A stretch of 64,000 nucleotides of DNA from Calliopsis andreniformis (Eukaryota; Arthropoda; Insecta; Hymenoptera; Andrenidae). The stretch is taken from the NCBI RefSeq assembly GCF_051401765.1, contig NC_135071.1, positions 21,044,961-21,108,960 of the forward strand. Direction: 5' to 3'. The notes beneath the pieces were generated by a model, which worked only from the letters and a program-made list of their open reading frames with translations, was not told where the DNA came from and did not search any database. Shown here piece by piece: positions 39,516 through 51,600 of this stretch (within the stretch, counting starts at the first letter, position 1; each line of letters starts with the position of its first letter). Made by a program: the position numbers and the translations under genes.

Positions 39516-39849
39516 TGATCAGGGAGAGGAGGGATGCCAGGAAGCGGCAGGTCGGATTTGTTATCGACGGCCTCGGGAAGAGGCAGCCAATGGGAATGTC
39601 GAGCGATACGGTTCTTGGCTCGTATCCACCGCCTACGGAACTCTCCCATTGGTCCCCTCGCTCTTTTCCCATTTCGACTCGCACAGAGGGGGAAGGCTGG
39701 CGCGAGGGAATCCGTGGATCGGCTCAGGGCGTCGGGTCGTGCGTGCACACTCCCAAAACTATCGTCCGCGGAGGCACATTGAACGCCGTGCGGGTCGTGT
39801 CCGTCCTCGTGCATTGCCGCGCGTCTCTATGCGAGTTAATCACCCTTGG

Positions 39850-40148
39850 TAGCCAACGTTAGCTCTGTTCGCCACGAAGATGACGTTATTCGAACCGGTC
39901 TCGTGTCGCGACGCCGACGTCTGATACGGCACGTCCGGTGCCAACGACAGTGTCCGGTGGGAAACTTAGTGATATCGAGACTACAGAGTGGATCACCTGA
40001 TATGACAGTGCAGTGACCTGCTGTTGTTCCTTTTCTTCGCAACCCTCTTGAATATATTTTTCGAGACGACCCAGCGAGACGAGAGTCTCAGCCACGGCAG
40101 CAAAATTGAGCTGGATTTGCACCAACGGGCCGCCGGCCACTTTATGAG
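39850..40148 (+). other. Weak candidate for a 5' untranslated exon
   Basis: This stretch ends at a good donor (atgag then gtgagt at 40149). It is of balanced composition and lacks the tandem repeats seen around it. Splicing to 42372 would remove a 2.2 kb intron. No TATA box or clear initiator was found. This is a guess from spacing and the donor only. Confidence 0.15.
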
Positions 40149-42369
40149 GTGAGTCTCGATACCTTACGCTGCGATTACGGCTGTTTGCTTCGTTCAACAA
40201 GATGAAGGATCGGTAGAGGACTACTTCGAGCCTAAATGACATGGAAGTTGCGTTTCGTTCCAGTCAGAGTCTTCGTTCTGATACAAAGGAGTGACGATTT
40301 CAATTCGAGACTGACGAGACTGTTTTTAGAATAGGTTATAGAGGGAGACTCATTGAGGAATTCGTCTTTCTATGTGTGCGTATCTCGATTCGGGAACGAT
40401 AAGTTCAAAACCGTGAAAACGCTTGGCATTTTTTTTCTTGCTTTAGAGAGAACAGGTGGCAAGGACAGATGTCTTGTTTCTCAATTTCTTGCTTGTCAAA
40501 TGGTTACTTTATTGTTTTACTTCGATACTTTGAAACGCAAGCAAAACATTGACGATTCGATCTCGAAGATATAAACACGGTTTGTTAAACGTTTATCAAC
40601 ACCGACGGTGACTTATACTTGTTTCGATATCCTTCCACCAACACTCCATTGCTCGCATAAAATTCACCCAAAACCTAGCCTAACAGTGTTCATTTGTGCT
40701 TCAGATCATTTTGTTGATAAAAAATATATTTCCAGTTTGGATTATGTGCACAGATTTTAATTTCAATCAAATGCGAAACTAATTTAGCAGTTACATATTC
40801 CAGTAGGTTACGATTTTAATGAAAAAATTAGATTAGTTTAAGTTACTGCCGTTGCATTTACAATTGTCTAAATAACTGTATCGAAATGGTAGAGCAACCG
40901 TTAGGAAGAAAAGCTACAGTCACCACCACAGCTTTTACATCATGTTTACCTCGAAGTCCAATTAAATTCGTAAATCGACTTTCTCTCGTGTCCTCGCACA
41001 TACATATGTACGTTTCGATGATATCGAATCATATTGTCGCGGCAGAAAATTGTGGGGGCATTAAATTGCTGCATGCAGTCTAGCGCATTGGAGCTGTGGA
41101 CCTAAACATTCAATTAGCACTTCCTAATCCCCCGTCGCTCGTTGTCAACAGCCATTACTTCCAGCATCTTCTCTTTCTCCACGGTGAACCACCCCCGAGC
41201 CGAGCACCCTTGGGGTCTCTAGTAAGCAACCACGCCGGTGTTCCAACCACCTCCCTCCCTCGTCGCGCCCCTCTATCCTCGCTAACCAACGTATCTATTA
41301 ATCCGGAGCTGAATGACACTCGAGGGTGGCCCGAGGGTGATTCTAACCCTACGAAATCGTAACTACCGCCCCAGGGTTAACTCCCTCAACCACTACAGGG
41401 TTTTTTTTTTCTTTCTTAATGAATGCTCAAGGAGAGATCCGCGTAATTGTATTAGTTCGAGAGGAGAAACGAAGAGCGTGGCTCGACGGAGGGAAAGAAA
41501 GAGAGGGAGAGCCTCGACGAAGGGTGACATTTAGGGTAAAAAGACGGAGGAACACGGAGAGAGGGTGGAACGTGGCGAGATTGGTTAATGGCTTTGATAC
41601 GAGAAAAGGATAAGATTAATTTGCTTGTGAATCAAAGAGCAAACGAATAAGCAATTACGGGGACCGTGAGGAGTGGCTGCACGAGTGCCCTCGCTCGGTT
41701 CTTCTGCGTGTCGGTGGTGTACAATTAAAAAGCCACCCCCTTTCCGCTTAGTGAAGGAACGTGTGGAGAAACGTGTGGAGAAACGTGTGGATTATGGAAA
41801 TTGCTGGGTCAACGTCGGAATTTCTTTCCATTTCATCCTGACCATTTTCTCAGCTTAGTAGAGTTAGCATGCTGTATGGTTAATAAGACAAGGAAAGCAA
41901 TTTGACGATTGAAGATGATCTTTATCGACGATTTGGGATACCTTACATTTGAACGAGCAGTTGAGATGCGTACATGTTCTTCTTCACTAATAGCGTACAC
42001 AACATTTTCACAGGTTGAGCAGATTCATGCATTTGTTTGATCATAACATACGTGCAGTGTATCTCGAAAAGAATCTGAACCCTCGACAAGGATCGTAGCC
42101 TCTAACCCCATCTAACATCGCGTCGAGACCGTAAATCAGAGGGTTAGACTGTTCTGCTCGTCCGTCGCTGGCCGCGTCGCACGCCGCGTCGCGACGGTAT
42201 GTTTCGTGAAATTCATTGTGTCGGAACAATAGGACTCTCGAGGATGCTCTCTCGAGTTCTGACCTCCTCGGGTCACTCGGACCTCGAGGTTGTCGCCGGT
42301 TGTTTTCACGTGGGCGTGTCCCATTAACGTGCCTAGTGGGGTTACTAATTGGTGGGCGCGTTTAATTAC
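40149..42369. other. Region immediately upstream of the Sox coding start
   Basis: No supported coding sequence. It may include the promoter or a 5' UTR intron. It holds a palindrome (CTGCATGCAG at 41069-41078), a 12-bp minisatellite at 41759-41791 and a SOX-like heptamer at 42214-42220. No TATA box was found near the start codon. Confidence 0.5.
41759..41791. repeat. 12-bp minisatellite (ACGTGTGGAGAA)
   Basis: Two exact copies and two thirds of a third, about 600 bases before the Sox start codon. Confidence 0.95.
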
Positions 42370-42371
42370 AG
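42370..42371 (+). other. Possible splice acceptor upstream of the start codon
   Basis: The sequence gtttaattacag ends in AG 13 bases before the ATG. A short first coding exon behind a 5' UTR intron would explain this. The pyrimidine tract is poor, so the 5' UTR could equally be continuous here. Confidence 0.4.
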
Positions 42372-42384
42372 AGCCGGCGGCAAC

Positions 42385-42637
42385 ATGTGCGACGGTTCCT
42401 TCACGGAGACCCTGCGCGGTATGCAGGGCATGTCGGGTACGTCGCCTCCTGGTGGCGCGGGGGTCGGTCCCATGGGGGTTGGCCTCGGCAGCCCTCTCGG
42501 CCCGACCGCGAAGAAGCCGCAGGTGGAACACATCAAGAGACCCATGAACGCGTTCATGGTCTGGTCCAGGCTCCAGCGGCGGAAGATCGCGCAGGAGAAC
42601 CCGAAAATGCACAACAGCGAGATCTCGAAAAGGCTCG
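42385..42637 (+). CDS. Sox21b: Coding exon 1: N-terminus and first part of the HMG box
   Basis: This exon encodes residues 1-84 plus the first base of codon 85. The start ATG at 42385 is preceded by ggcaac. The only longer reading in this frame begins at a TTG after a TAA at 42346-42348, so this ATG is the first in frame. The N-terminus is short and rich in Gly, Met and Pro. The HMG box begins near [11 protein letters not shown] and runs through helix 1 and most of helix 2, to NSEISKRL. The exon ends at a canonical donor (gtaagc). Reading into the intron would add 17 unrelated residues and a stop, giving a broken HMG box. Confidence 0.95.
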
Positions 42638-45600
42638 GTAAGCGAACCATTTTATTCTTCTATCCAATTTTCGATTTGATTTTCGAGGATTAAATGGCGC
42701 GCGCGCTATACTTTTACATTTACACACGCTCGGATTATCTGGTGCTCGCGGTTGCATGGCAGTGTACCGAGGAAAAAGAATGGGACGTATTTCCGTTAAA
42801 TACCCGGGAATCGACAAAGCCCGGTTCCTGCGGCTCTCCCCCTCGTAGCTTCTTCTTTATCCGTCATTTTCTTGCTCGTTGCGGCTCTTCTACCCCCGTT
42901 TCTCGTTCCCCCGGCGACGACGAATAAGGGAAGTGCCTGCTCCTCGGCAAAAATGATGCGCGCACGCTCGAACCCACCTCCCTCTGCGGGATTCCACCCC
43001 CTGGAATCCACCTCCCCACCTCCCCCTCCTCCCCTCCTCACCTCCTCCCCTCCTCCCCTCCTCCCTCTTTCTCCTCCCCCTTTTTCTTCTTCCAGCTTGC
43101 ACCCTTTGTCGAAGCGACACTTTTTCGTCGCTCTTTTACCGCCATATCCATCCCTGCCACTGCATATATTTTTCCTCAATATATATCCATGCATACACGT
43201 ACACCACCTCCGTCCTTTCATCGCTTGCTTGTCGGAGCATTTGCAAATTTCATCCTGCAAACCTTCCGCCGCTACTGCTTTTTCCTCGATGCCGCGCCGA
43301 CGGTTCTCCTTCACTCACGATCGCTCCTTCCCGATCCACCCTCCGAGACTCCTCTTTTCCCCCACGGCGACAAAAGGTTTCGAGGAACCGATGTATGCGC
43401 TCTTCTGCAAAGAGCACCCTCGACTCGTTCGCTGGAATCTCGCGTGGAATGCCGTGAACCAGCTTTCTTTCGCAACGAGTTTCGCGGTTTCCGCCGGAAA
43501 TGTTAACTCGCAACCGTGATTCCTGATGCTAGTACGTGTAGCGCGTCTGCTTGCAGGTGACAGTCGATGGGAATCTATCCTCGTTGTCTCTTTGTATCGA
43601 GAGGATTTTTAGGATTTTTCTTAGTCCTGTTTAATCGATGGAAATGGTAAATCGTTTCAATTTCAATTTAAATAACTTGGAATTTTCAAACATTTTCACC
43701 ACGATTTTATTCTGCACAAAATACATCTATAATGTTGACATTTATTTTCCTAAAAAGCACGGTGACTCCTACAAACTTTATTGCATACTTTCACCTCGTT
43801 CATTTTATCGTCAAAACTTCCAGTTTGCTCTACGCGAACAGAAACATCAACCCACTCCATATAACGCAATGAAATTTAAAATAATGACCGTTCACTGAAA
43901 ACTTGTCGCCATTCTTGCAACGTAATGCCCCTCTTCAGCGTCTAATGTATGTATGTAGCAGTTGAGTGTGCGAATGAGTATGTCTGTCATTTACTTTAAT
44001 TGATTGATACATTAAAAATGACGAGTAATGAAAATATAAGAGGCACGAAGGTGCTCTGGTCGCTAGACTAGCTGCTCGACGAGGCGCGTAGGCGCGTAGG
44101 CGCGTTCAAATACATACGATCGTTCAGTTGCCCGCCGTATGCAACAAAGTGTAAACTTTTTAGTTGTTTCGCTAACTAACCGAATGTGTGAGCGCGGTTT
44201 CGATTCAACTAAGTAAGCAGTCGACCCAGTGAAAAGTTGCTGCTCCGCGAACATGATAGTATTTACTGGGGGTCGCGAGCTGGTCTGAAACGGCTTCTAA
44301 ATGATAATTTTAAGCTTTCTTATCGCTCGAAAATTCTGCCAGAGAATTCTACATCCTCCGATTTCTCGTCGAAGTATAAAGTCACGAATTTATCGTTTCT
44401 GAAAACGACCCTTGCGTCACGAAATATCATCTACGAGCATTCGAGCAAACTAGACGGTACAGATATGTATAAGTAGTTTGATTCTGGGTTCAAATAAACA
44501 TTTCGTAGAACTGAGAGACATGTTCTACGGTTTGAAGCGGACAGAACTTTGTTGGAATTTAATGATCAGAATTGTAGAAGAATAGAGTAGGTAGATATCT
44601 AGAATGATAAGTGTTCGAATCTTGTCAGAGTATAAGTATGGATCTATATGTATGTAGGTATAGTTGTATATTGCATCGGGAGTGGAAATCGTAGTATCGC
44701 CGAATGAGAATGTAGAGAGAAAGGATCGAAAGGATCGAAAGGATCGAAGAAGTTTTTGAGTAGGAAAACGCGTCGGTTAGAGGAACATCCAATAGCCAGA
44801 TTAGCTTTGACCATTTCCCAACGGAACGTTTACTCGACGCAAGCCTTCTCCCTCGATGCATCCCCAATCTCGGTTGTGTTACAGTTTTCGTTCGAGAATT
44901 GCGAAACGTGTCCAACTAGCCAGATAGAAGATAAACGGGGACGGTTATCCATCTGCTAATTGACGTCGTAAAACTGCCAGAGGATACCTACGTTGCTATC
45001 GATGGCTTCATTAGCAAACGAAATTACAGAGAACCCTCCGTTAGGTGTGATTACTTCGAGTTTTATTTTCCTCGGTACGCTAAAATTGCAAAATTCTTGA
45101 ACTTTGACTTAAAGTTAGCGTCAAATTACCTTTTATCAGCATTTACATATTGCGTTCTAAGCTACGTACATCCTTTCCTATGAAACTGCATCGAATGGAA
45201 GTGAAGTTTCTCGAAACTAGCCGAACTCTGCTCCGCAAAACGGCGGAGGAAAAGTTTCCCTAAATAGGGATTAAATAATGAGATAAGCCGCGAAACGGCG
45301 AGTCAATTTGAAGTCGAGAAAAAGTTCGGGCAACGAAGAAGAGAAATCGACTCGGTTGGAGGTGGCGGGGAACGCCGCGCCACGGCCTCGAAGGGTTAAA
45401 TAGGGTTGTCCTTCGTCTCGCGGGAGGATGAATATTCGCTCTCCCTGTCCCCCGCTGCTGTGCCCTATTCGCTTCAACGTCGATGAGCGCGCAAAACCGA
45501 CAAGTCGTTTCTTTAACGCATGCGAAAGAACTCCGAGGACGAAGAGAGAAGCTACGGGAACCGGCAGAAATACTTCATTACGATGAAAGCTTTGCTCCAA

Positions 45601-48600
45601 CCTTCTCAAGTCTCCCCCCACCCTCTCTTTCTATCTTCTCCACCCTCTCGTTGCGTGCTTGTCCGTGTTTCTGTCTCTTCGTGTTCGTACACCCTGCCGC
45701 ATACGTACACGCTGCATCCACCACCTTTCCTCTTTGTTGACTTTCTTTCTCCCATCCTCCACCACCCCCCCCCCCCCCCCCCCCCCCCCGCCCCTTGTCT
45801 TCCTCTTTCTTCATTTCCTCGGTCTGTCCGTCTGTCTGTGCCCCGTGTTTTCTCTCTTTCTTTCGCATTGTAAGAGTGCGTGGCGTTCCCGTGCGTTTTT
45901 AGCGGACAACAATACGTGTCCGGGTATTTTAGACGATGGGCGTTAGGGAAAGAGGAAAGGAAGGACGATGAGTATACAGGGGAATTAGACGATCGATGCA
46001 GGGGACCTCGTTGGATCGCGTCTGCCTGTCCTCGCGATGGCCTCTGAGTAATTGAATCCGACGAATAGTCTTGAAATCCGTTAGCGTCTGAGAAAGGAAA
46101 GTCAAGGAAAACTTGACAGAAAACTCTACTTTCGGAAATTTCAAGTATCTCACAGAAAAGGCAGAGGATGTCTTTGAACTAAAAATTATCTTCGTTATTT
46201 ATTTCACGGAGCTGATTCATTCGCCTTCTGTATGGCAATCTTTGAAACCATGAGGACCGATTTCAAGGGACTTCCGTTGTGGGGGGAGTCGTGTCGTATA
46301 TACCGACTTGTATATACGCTAAATCGTTGGCGAATCAGCGATAGACGTGCGTGCAACACGCAGGAGAGAGCTTTCAACCCCTGAGAGCTTAAAGCTTGCT
46401 CGGGGACGATCATTTTTAATCACGCGAAGACAGAGGGAGGATCGGGAAGGGATGGAAGCAAGAGAGTGGCGGCGCGTGTACCTGTGTGTAGGCGTTTTAT
46501 GTTCCCTCCTTTGTCGCAACGGCGCCATTGTTCCATGCGATTCTATAGGATCGCGCGCAGTGCCAGGATCCTCCGTGAATTGTTTTCTTCGCGAGTCTTG
46601 CGCGAGATTCCCTCGCCTTGCTGTCCTAAACACGACCGTGTCCACTTTCTTCGGAATTACGACACTCCGAAAATTTACCTTCAGACCTATTGTTCATCCT
46701 TCAGCTTTCTTCGCTGTTCAATTCAATTTTTTGGGAAACTTTGTGTCGTAGGACATTTTCGCGTGTACGCGCGCGGATTAGGGATTGAAACAATTGAAGG
46801 GTGGTTTTCGCAGGCGAATGTGGGACTGAGAATGAAAACAATCATCGGCGCGGCGTTCACGAGTCTAGTCTATAGCACCAAAGTCCCCTATTACATTGTT
46901 TAAAGTTGCATGTATTTGAAAAATATAACAACTCGATTCCATTTGCAAAGGTACACACGTAAACTCAATTCAAATGAATCTATTAACGGGTCTATTAATC
47001 GTGACGGTACGAATAGAAACTGGTACCTATTTCATCGCTCTATTGTCTTTCCGCTTTTCTAGTGATCATTTCTCTTTTATCGGCTATGTAGTATTATAAT
47101 TTATAGTGGATCCACGCGTCAGAAATATTGTACGGTATAAATTAGCGCCTCGAGCAATGTGATCTTGCTGATAGGTCCATGTGGCCCGCTAGCGAGAGAC
47201 AATGCCATGCTTATCGACCTTAACGATCTATTATCCAACGTGAACTGTTGCTTGTATCGACAAACTACGCACATTGTAGATTAATGGGCTGCGCTATTAT
47301 CCATGCAACAAAGTCGAGCTATTCCTTGGTATAAAAAGAATCTAATTCCAACGAGTGTCGTTTGTCGTTCTGGCAGTTACATACATATTAGCTATTCTCG
47401 CATCAGTTGATCGGATAACGAAGGCATGTGGTAGAAGTATAAGTGGAAGGACCTATTATAGAAGTAAGGGATAAAAAGAAGAGAAGAAAAATAGCATTTC
47501 GATAGTAGTAACGCCAGTTAGCCCAGTTTTTCCTGCGGCTGACAATGAAGATGTGCGGGAGTAGGAAGAGGGGGTGAAAGGGCGAAAGAAAAGCGAGAGC
47601 AGCGGACTAATGCCTACCGCTTTAAGAAATAGTAATGGTTTGGTAATAGTGGGTCGACGGTGTGGTAAAAACCGCGCAAGCAATGGCTCCTCCGTCGCCA
47701 TGGCTGTCCTCTCCGCCTTCTGGTTTCTCTTTCCCTCAGCTTCGGTCCTCTCCTTCGACCCCCGTCCATTAATTAACAGGCTTTGTACTTTTAAACGATG
47801 TTAAATAAACGGCATTGTCCGCCAACGAAAGGACTGAAAAGCAGGCGCCATTGTGCTTTAAGCTCGGTCCTCATCGTCGTCGACGTCGACGTCGACGTCG
47901 ACGTTCACGTCGTCGTTCCTCCTACCCCTGCCCTCGCGAAAGCGGGGAAAAGAGAAGGAACGGGTGGTACTGGTCGAGAATACCTACCTAGTAATACCGC
48001 TGGTGCTGGGAAGCCTTTGTTCTAAACAAATACGCCGACCCACCTCCACGGTCCAACCCCCTTCGACACCCCCGAACCTCCAACGAGCCCCTTGTTCCTC
48101 CGTGCCACCTGCCTTTTAGACGGGAAAACGTGTATCGATTGGGTAGGCTGTAATGTAAATAGCGTCGACGGAAACCCCTTTTCGGTACACGTGCAACCGG
48201 ACGTGTCCTCGAGGATCGATCCAACTCGCGCGCTGCTACCCTTGCTCCTTGGGACATGGGAGTCAAGCGAGGACAGCTCCTACATCGCGAACGTTTCAAA
48301 TACTATCCTCGAAACTCGTCACTGTCACGCGAGTGGCAGAAAGGCAAAATTAAGAATGATCCCACAGCAGTCGTTCGCCCCGAATGCGTTACGTACATTG
48401 TCCCAGAAGACAAAAATCTCGAATTCCGTGCTTCCTCTTCCACCCTCTCTGGCTGGCTTCGTTTCTCGAGGAGTTGATTGTGAACCACCACGTATCCGTA
48501 TTGTTTACCTCGCTCTACTCCTTTCTTCCCTTTCTCTGCGCACTCCGCTGCAGCAAGCAACTCTGTCTATTGTTGTTGTCTGCTGTCAGCAACAATAACG

Positions 48601-51600
48601 AGAAGAGCAGGAGATCCGTCGGACGAACGTGAATCCCATCCTCTACGCTGCCTCGTATCTACTCCGATGCGCTTCGAATTTCCGCTAGTGTATCTTCTCT
48701 TCTCCCTATCGAGAACTTTCATCCCCCTTGAGCGATTTCTCTCGCTTGTATCCGCTGAAACGTGTTCGTTTTTGACGTCACTGACGTTTGCTTTCCCTTG
48801 GCCCAATTTTTCTTCAATTCTCTCTCTCTCTCTCTCTCTCTCTTATTTCCACTTTCGTTCCAAGTAGGTATCTAAGTGGATGGATAGGACATTCTCCGAG
48901 TATCGAATCTTGAATCGTTTGCCTCATTTTTCCATACCATTTCTGCACCAGCTTGATTCTAATCGAGGCAATAGCCTTTCTTTCCAGTTTCTCTTCGGCG
49001 GGAAAAATGGTCGCGAAAGAACGACTAACGTCACCGCCTTTTGTTTCGTTTCTGCAGCGGACTTTGCGCGAACTCCGCGTGTCGGCGTCGCGTTTCGAAA
49101 CGAGCTCCGTTTCCAGGATGGTGGCGCTTCGCTCTTTGTATTCGTGTAGCCACAGTCAGCAGCCCAACAACAAGTGGTAATTAATTCTCCGGTGAAACAA
49201 TCGACCTGTGCTACCGCTGAAGGTTCCTCACCAAAGAGGAGAGGTGCGCAGCGAGGCAAGGGGTGGGGAAGCGTTTTGCTGCGAAAACATAGCATGTTTG
49301 AGGCAAACTACTCCCTTTTCCGCATCGCGCCATCCTTTCACCTACCCCTGCGCCTCTAAAACAGTTTACACGTGAAATTCTGTTACGCCCAACGCGTTCG
49401 CAGCGTTGTTTGCTCGCTTGTACGATTCTGTCACGTTTTCACCGATTTTTCGCCAGCCGAGGCAACGCAGTTTTCCTGCGCCTGTTTTTCATTTTCGAGA
49501 AAAATTCGGGGGACAGAGCAGTTTGGAAACTTAGGCGATTTTTGCTAATATTTCTTTCTCCTTTCCTTTAGAGTTGTCGGATTTTAGGCAAACTTGTAGG
49601 GATTGAAGTAGGTTCGATGCTCTTGAATTAATCGCGGTTTTCCTCCAACGAGACATCGGCGGGTCGGTTGTAGGGAGCGTCATGGGGGAAACCGAAAGCG
49701 CGATTCTCTTGAGGGACAATTGCGAACAAGGTAGATTTAAATGAGGCGCGATTACGATTCGTCGATAATTCAACCATAACGGCTGATTCTGCCAGTGACG
49801 GCACACAACACGACCGTTTCACCGTGTAAATACGCCTCGACCGAATGCCTTTTATACCCGTTGATCGGACGCGTTACCGAAGTGCCTGTCGTTTGTTTGC
49901 AAACTGCTTGATAGTGGCAGCAAGAGGTCCCTGTTCGATCGTCACGCTTTTCTTCTGTCCTCGCGTATCGCTGTTTGTCGAAAATCAACTATATTTACTC
50001 TTCTGTCAAAACAGAAGCTCTTACTAATTTTCATAAATGAATAATCCGAAAGTTGGAAATTTGTCTATCCTAATGATCAAAACGATGATGCATTGTTCTA
50101 GGTGCTGAATGGAAGCTTCTGACGGAGGACGAAAAACGACCGTTCATCGATCAGGCGAAAAGGTTGCGGGCACAGCACATGAAGGAACATCCCGATTACA
50201 AATATAGGCCGAGAAGAAAGCCGAAAACATTGCGAAAGGAGTATCCTTACAGTATTCCGTACCCCAGCGTTCCCATGGACGCCCTTCGAGCTGGTAAGTG
50301 AATTTTTTCATCGATGAAGAGCAAAATCGCTAAAAGCCCTTCGAAGTTCTCGAGAACTGTTTTCTTCTGGCCAATGTCGTTTTCCCATTACGATTCCCTA
50401 TCGACGAGACAATGCGATTATGATAGGGAGAGACAAGAACGGGATCGATCGGGCGAATCCAAAGAGACTGACGCCGAGCGAAGGTGTGCTGCCGAATACA
50501 ATGGGGAAGAGAGCGGTCTGTCTGGTTGGGCTTTGATATTCTTATCTTTTCGGCTCGCGTTTCAGCCGCATTGTTGCCGGCGATGCCCCCGGGAATCCGT
50601 GGTCGGAAGTCTTATAATGGCGATTTCTTCGAGGTTCGCCCGACCCCCGTTTCCTTTGCCCATTTTCTCCAGCGTCTCGTTAATGGTTCGCGCGTAGCCT
50701 GTTTCGCGTCAAAGGCCGCGTCCCGCCAACAGCCTTTTCGTTGCTTTTCTCCTCATCCTAGCTATCGCCTCCAACGAGTCATGCACTTGGCCAAACAGTC
50801 GACACCTGCGTGTCACCTGCGGTGCATCCTTCACTCTACGTAATCCGTTTGTAGCCAAACCCTGTCGTAACAAGGGCCATATATCGTCTAATAGGAATCA
50901 AATATCAGAAATAACAATTCTTTCCTATATGATTTCTATTCGGATGCAGGGCGGGAAAGCAAAGGTTGTTTTTTTTCCTACAAATTTGTCTAAGAAGCAT
51001 CCCAGATACCCAGATACCCAGGCATCTAGTGGCCACCGTCGCGAGACTCGGGTTAAAAAGTCAGCCTTCGCTGTGGGAGGTTGATTGCTCGCGTTCATTC
51101 TTCGTGGTCGAGTTGTCGTAAATATCTAGCGAGGAAAGTGTAGTCTCACTTCATTCATGTAGGATACGTCTGCTACAATATTACTGATATTTTTAGGAAC
51201 TTTTACTGCTGGAGGTATTTACAATTTTACTATATCTTTGCCATACTGTCTTGTTGCATACCCGAAGAAAATTATTAATTCTATCAATGACAGTGGCCCG
51301 ATTAAAGCTAGAATTTATTTCGTCGCCCACGCAACACCTCGGAATCCTCGATCGGTGATCGGTAATCCCCGATTTATAGCTCATATTCTGAATCTTCTTT
51401 CTTATCCTTTTACTCCCTTATTTCGTTTATTCCCACTAAATCTTTATTTTATTTCGTGATTCCTTCTCTCTCTCTCTCTTTTCCACGACACGGTGTTTCG
51501 TTTCGTTGATTTTCTTAGAAAATGTGGAAAACATTTGCTATTAGACAGAAATAACGAGCATTGAAAATTTCCACGAATCTTTTCCACGTGATTCATCCTA

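Larger units (their letters stand above)
30001..39849. other. Gene-free DNA
   Basis: No supported coding sequence. Contents are minisatellites at 30018, 30551, 31595, 38270 and 39478, an AC run at 32955, a TCG run at 34714, a SOX-like cluster with a 10-bp inverted repeat at 36428-36522 and a hairpin at 36925-36947. Confidence 0.6.
42638..50101 (+). other. Intron 1, inside the HMG box (7.5 kb)
   Basis: The intron splits Gly85, in the middle of the HMG box. It is bounded by gtaagc and ttctag. It contains no recognisable second gene on either strand. It holds a CCTCC-rich tract near 43010-43080, a 9-bp tandem at 44720, a 25-base C run at 45765, a GACGTC array at 47873 and a CT run at 48819. Its size suggests room for enhancers. 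Confidence 0.9.

Noticed and set aside
47330..47338. TATAAAAAG inside intron 1 as an internal promoter
   Set aside because: No initiator lies at the right distance, and a transcript starting here would lack the first half of the HMG box.
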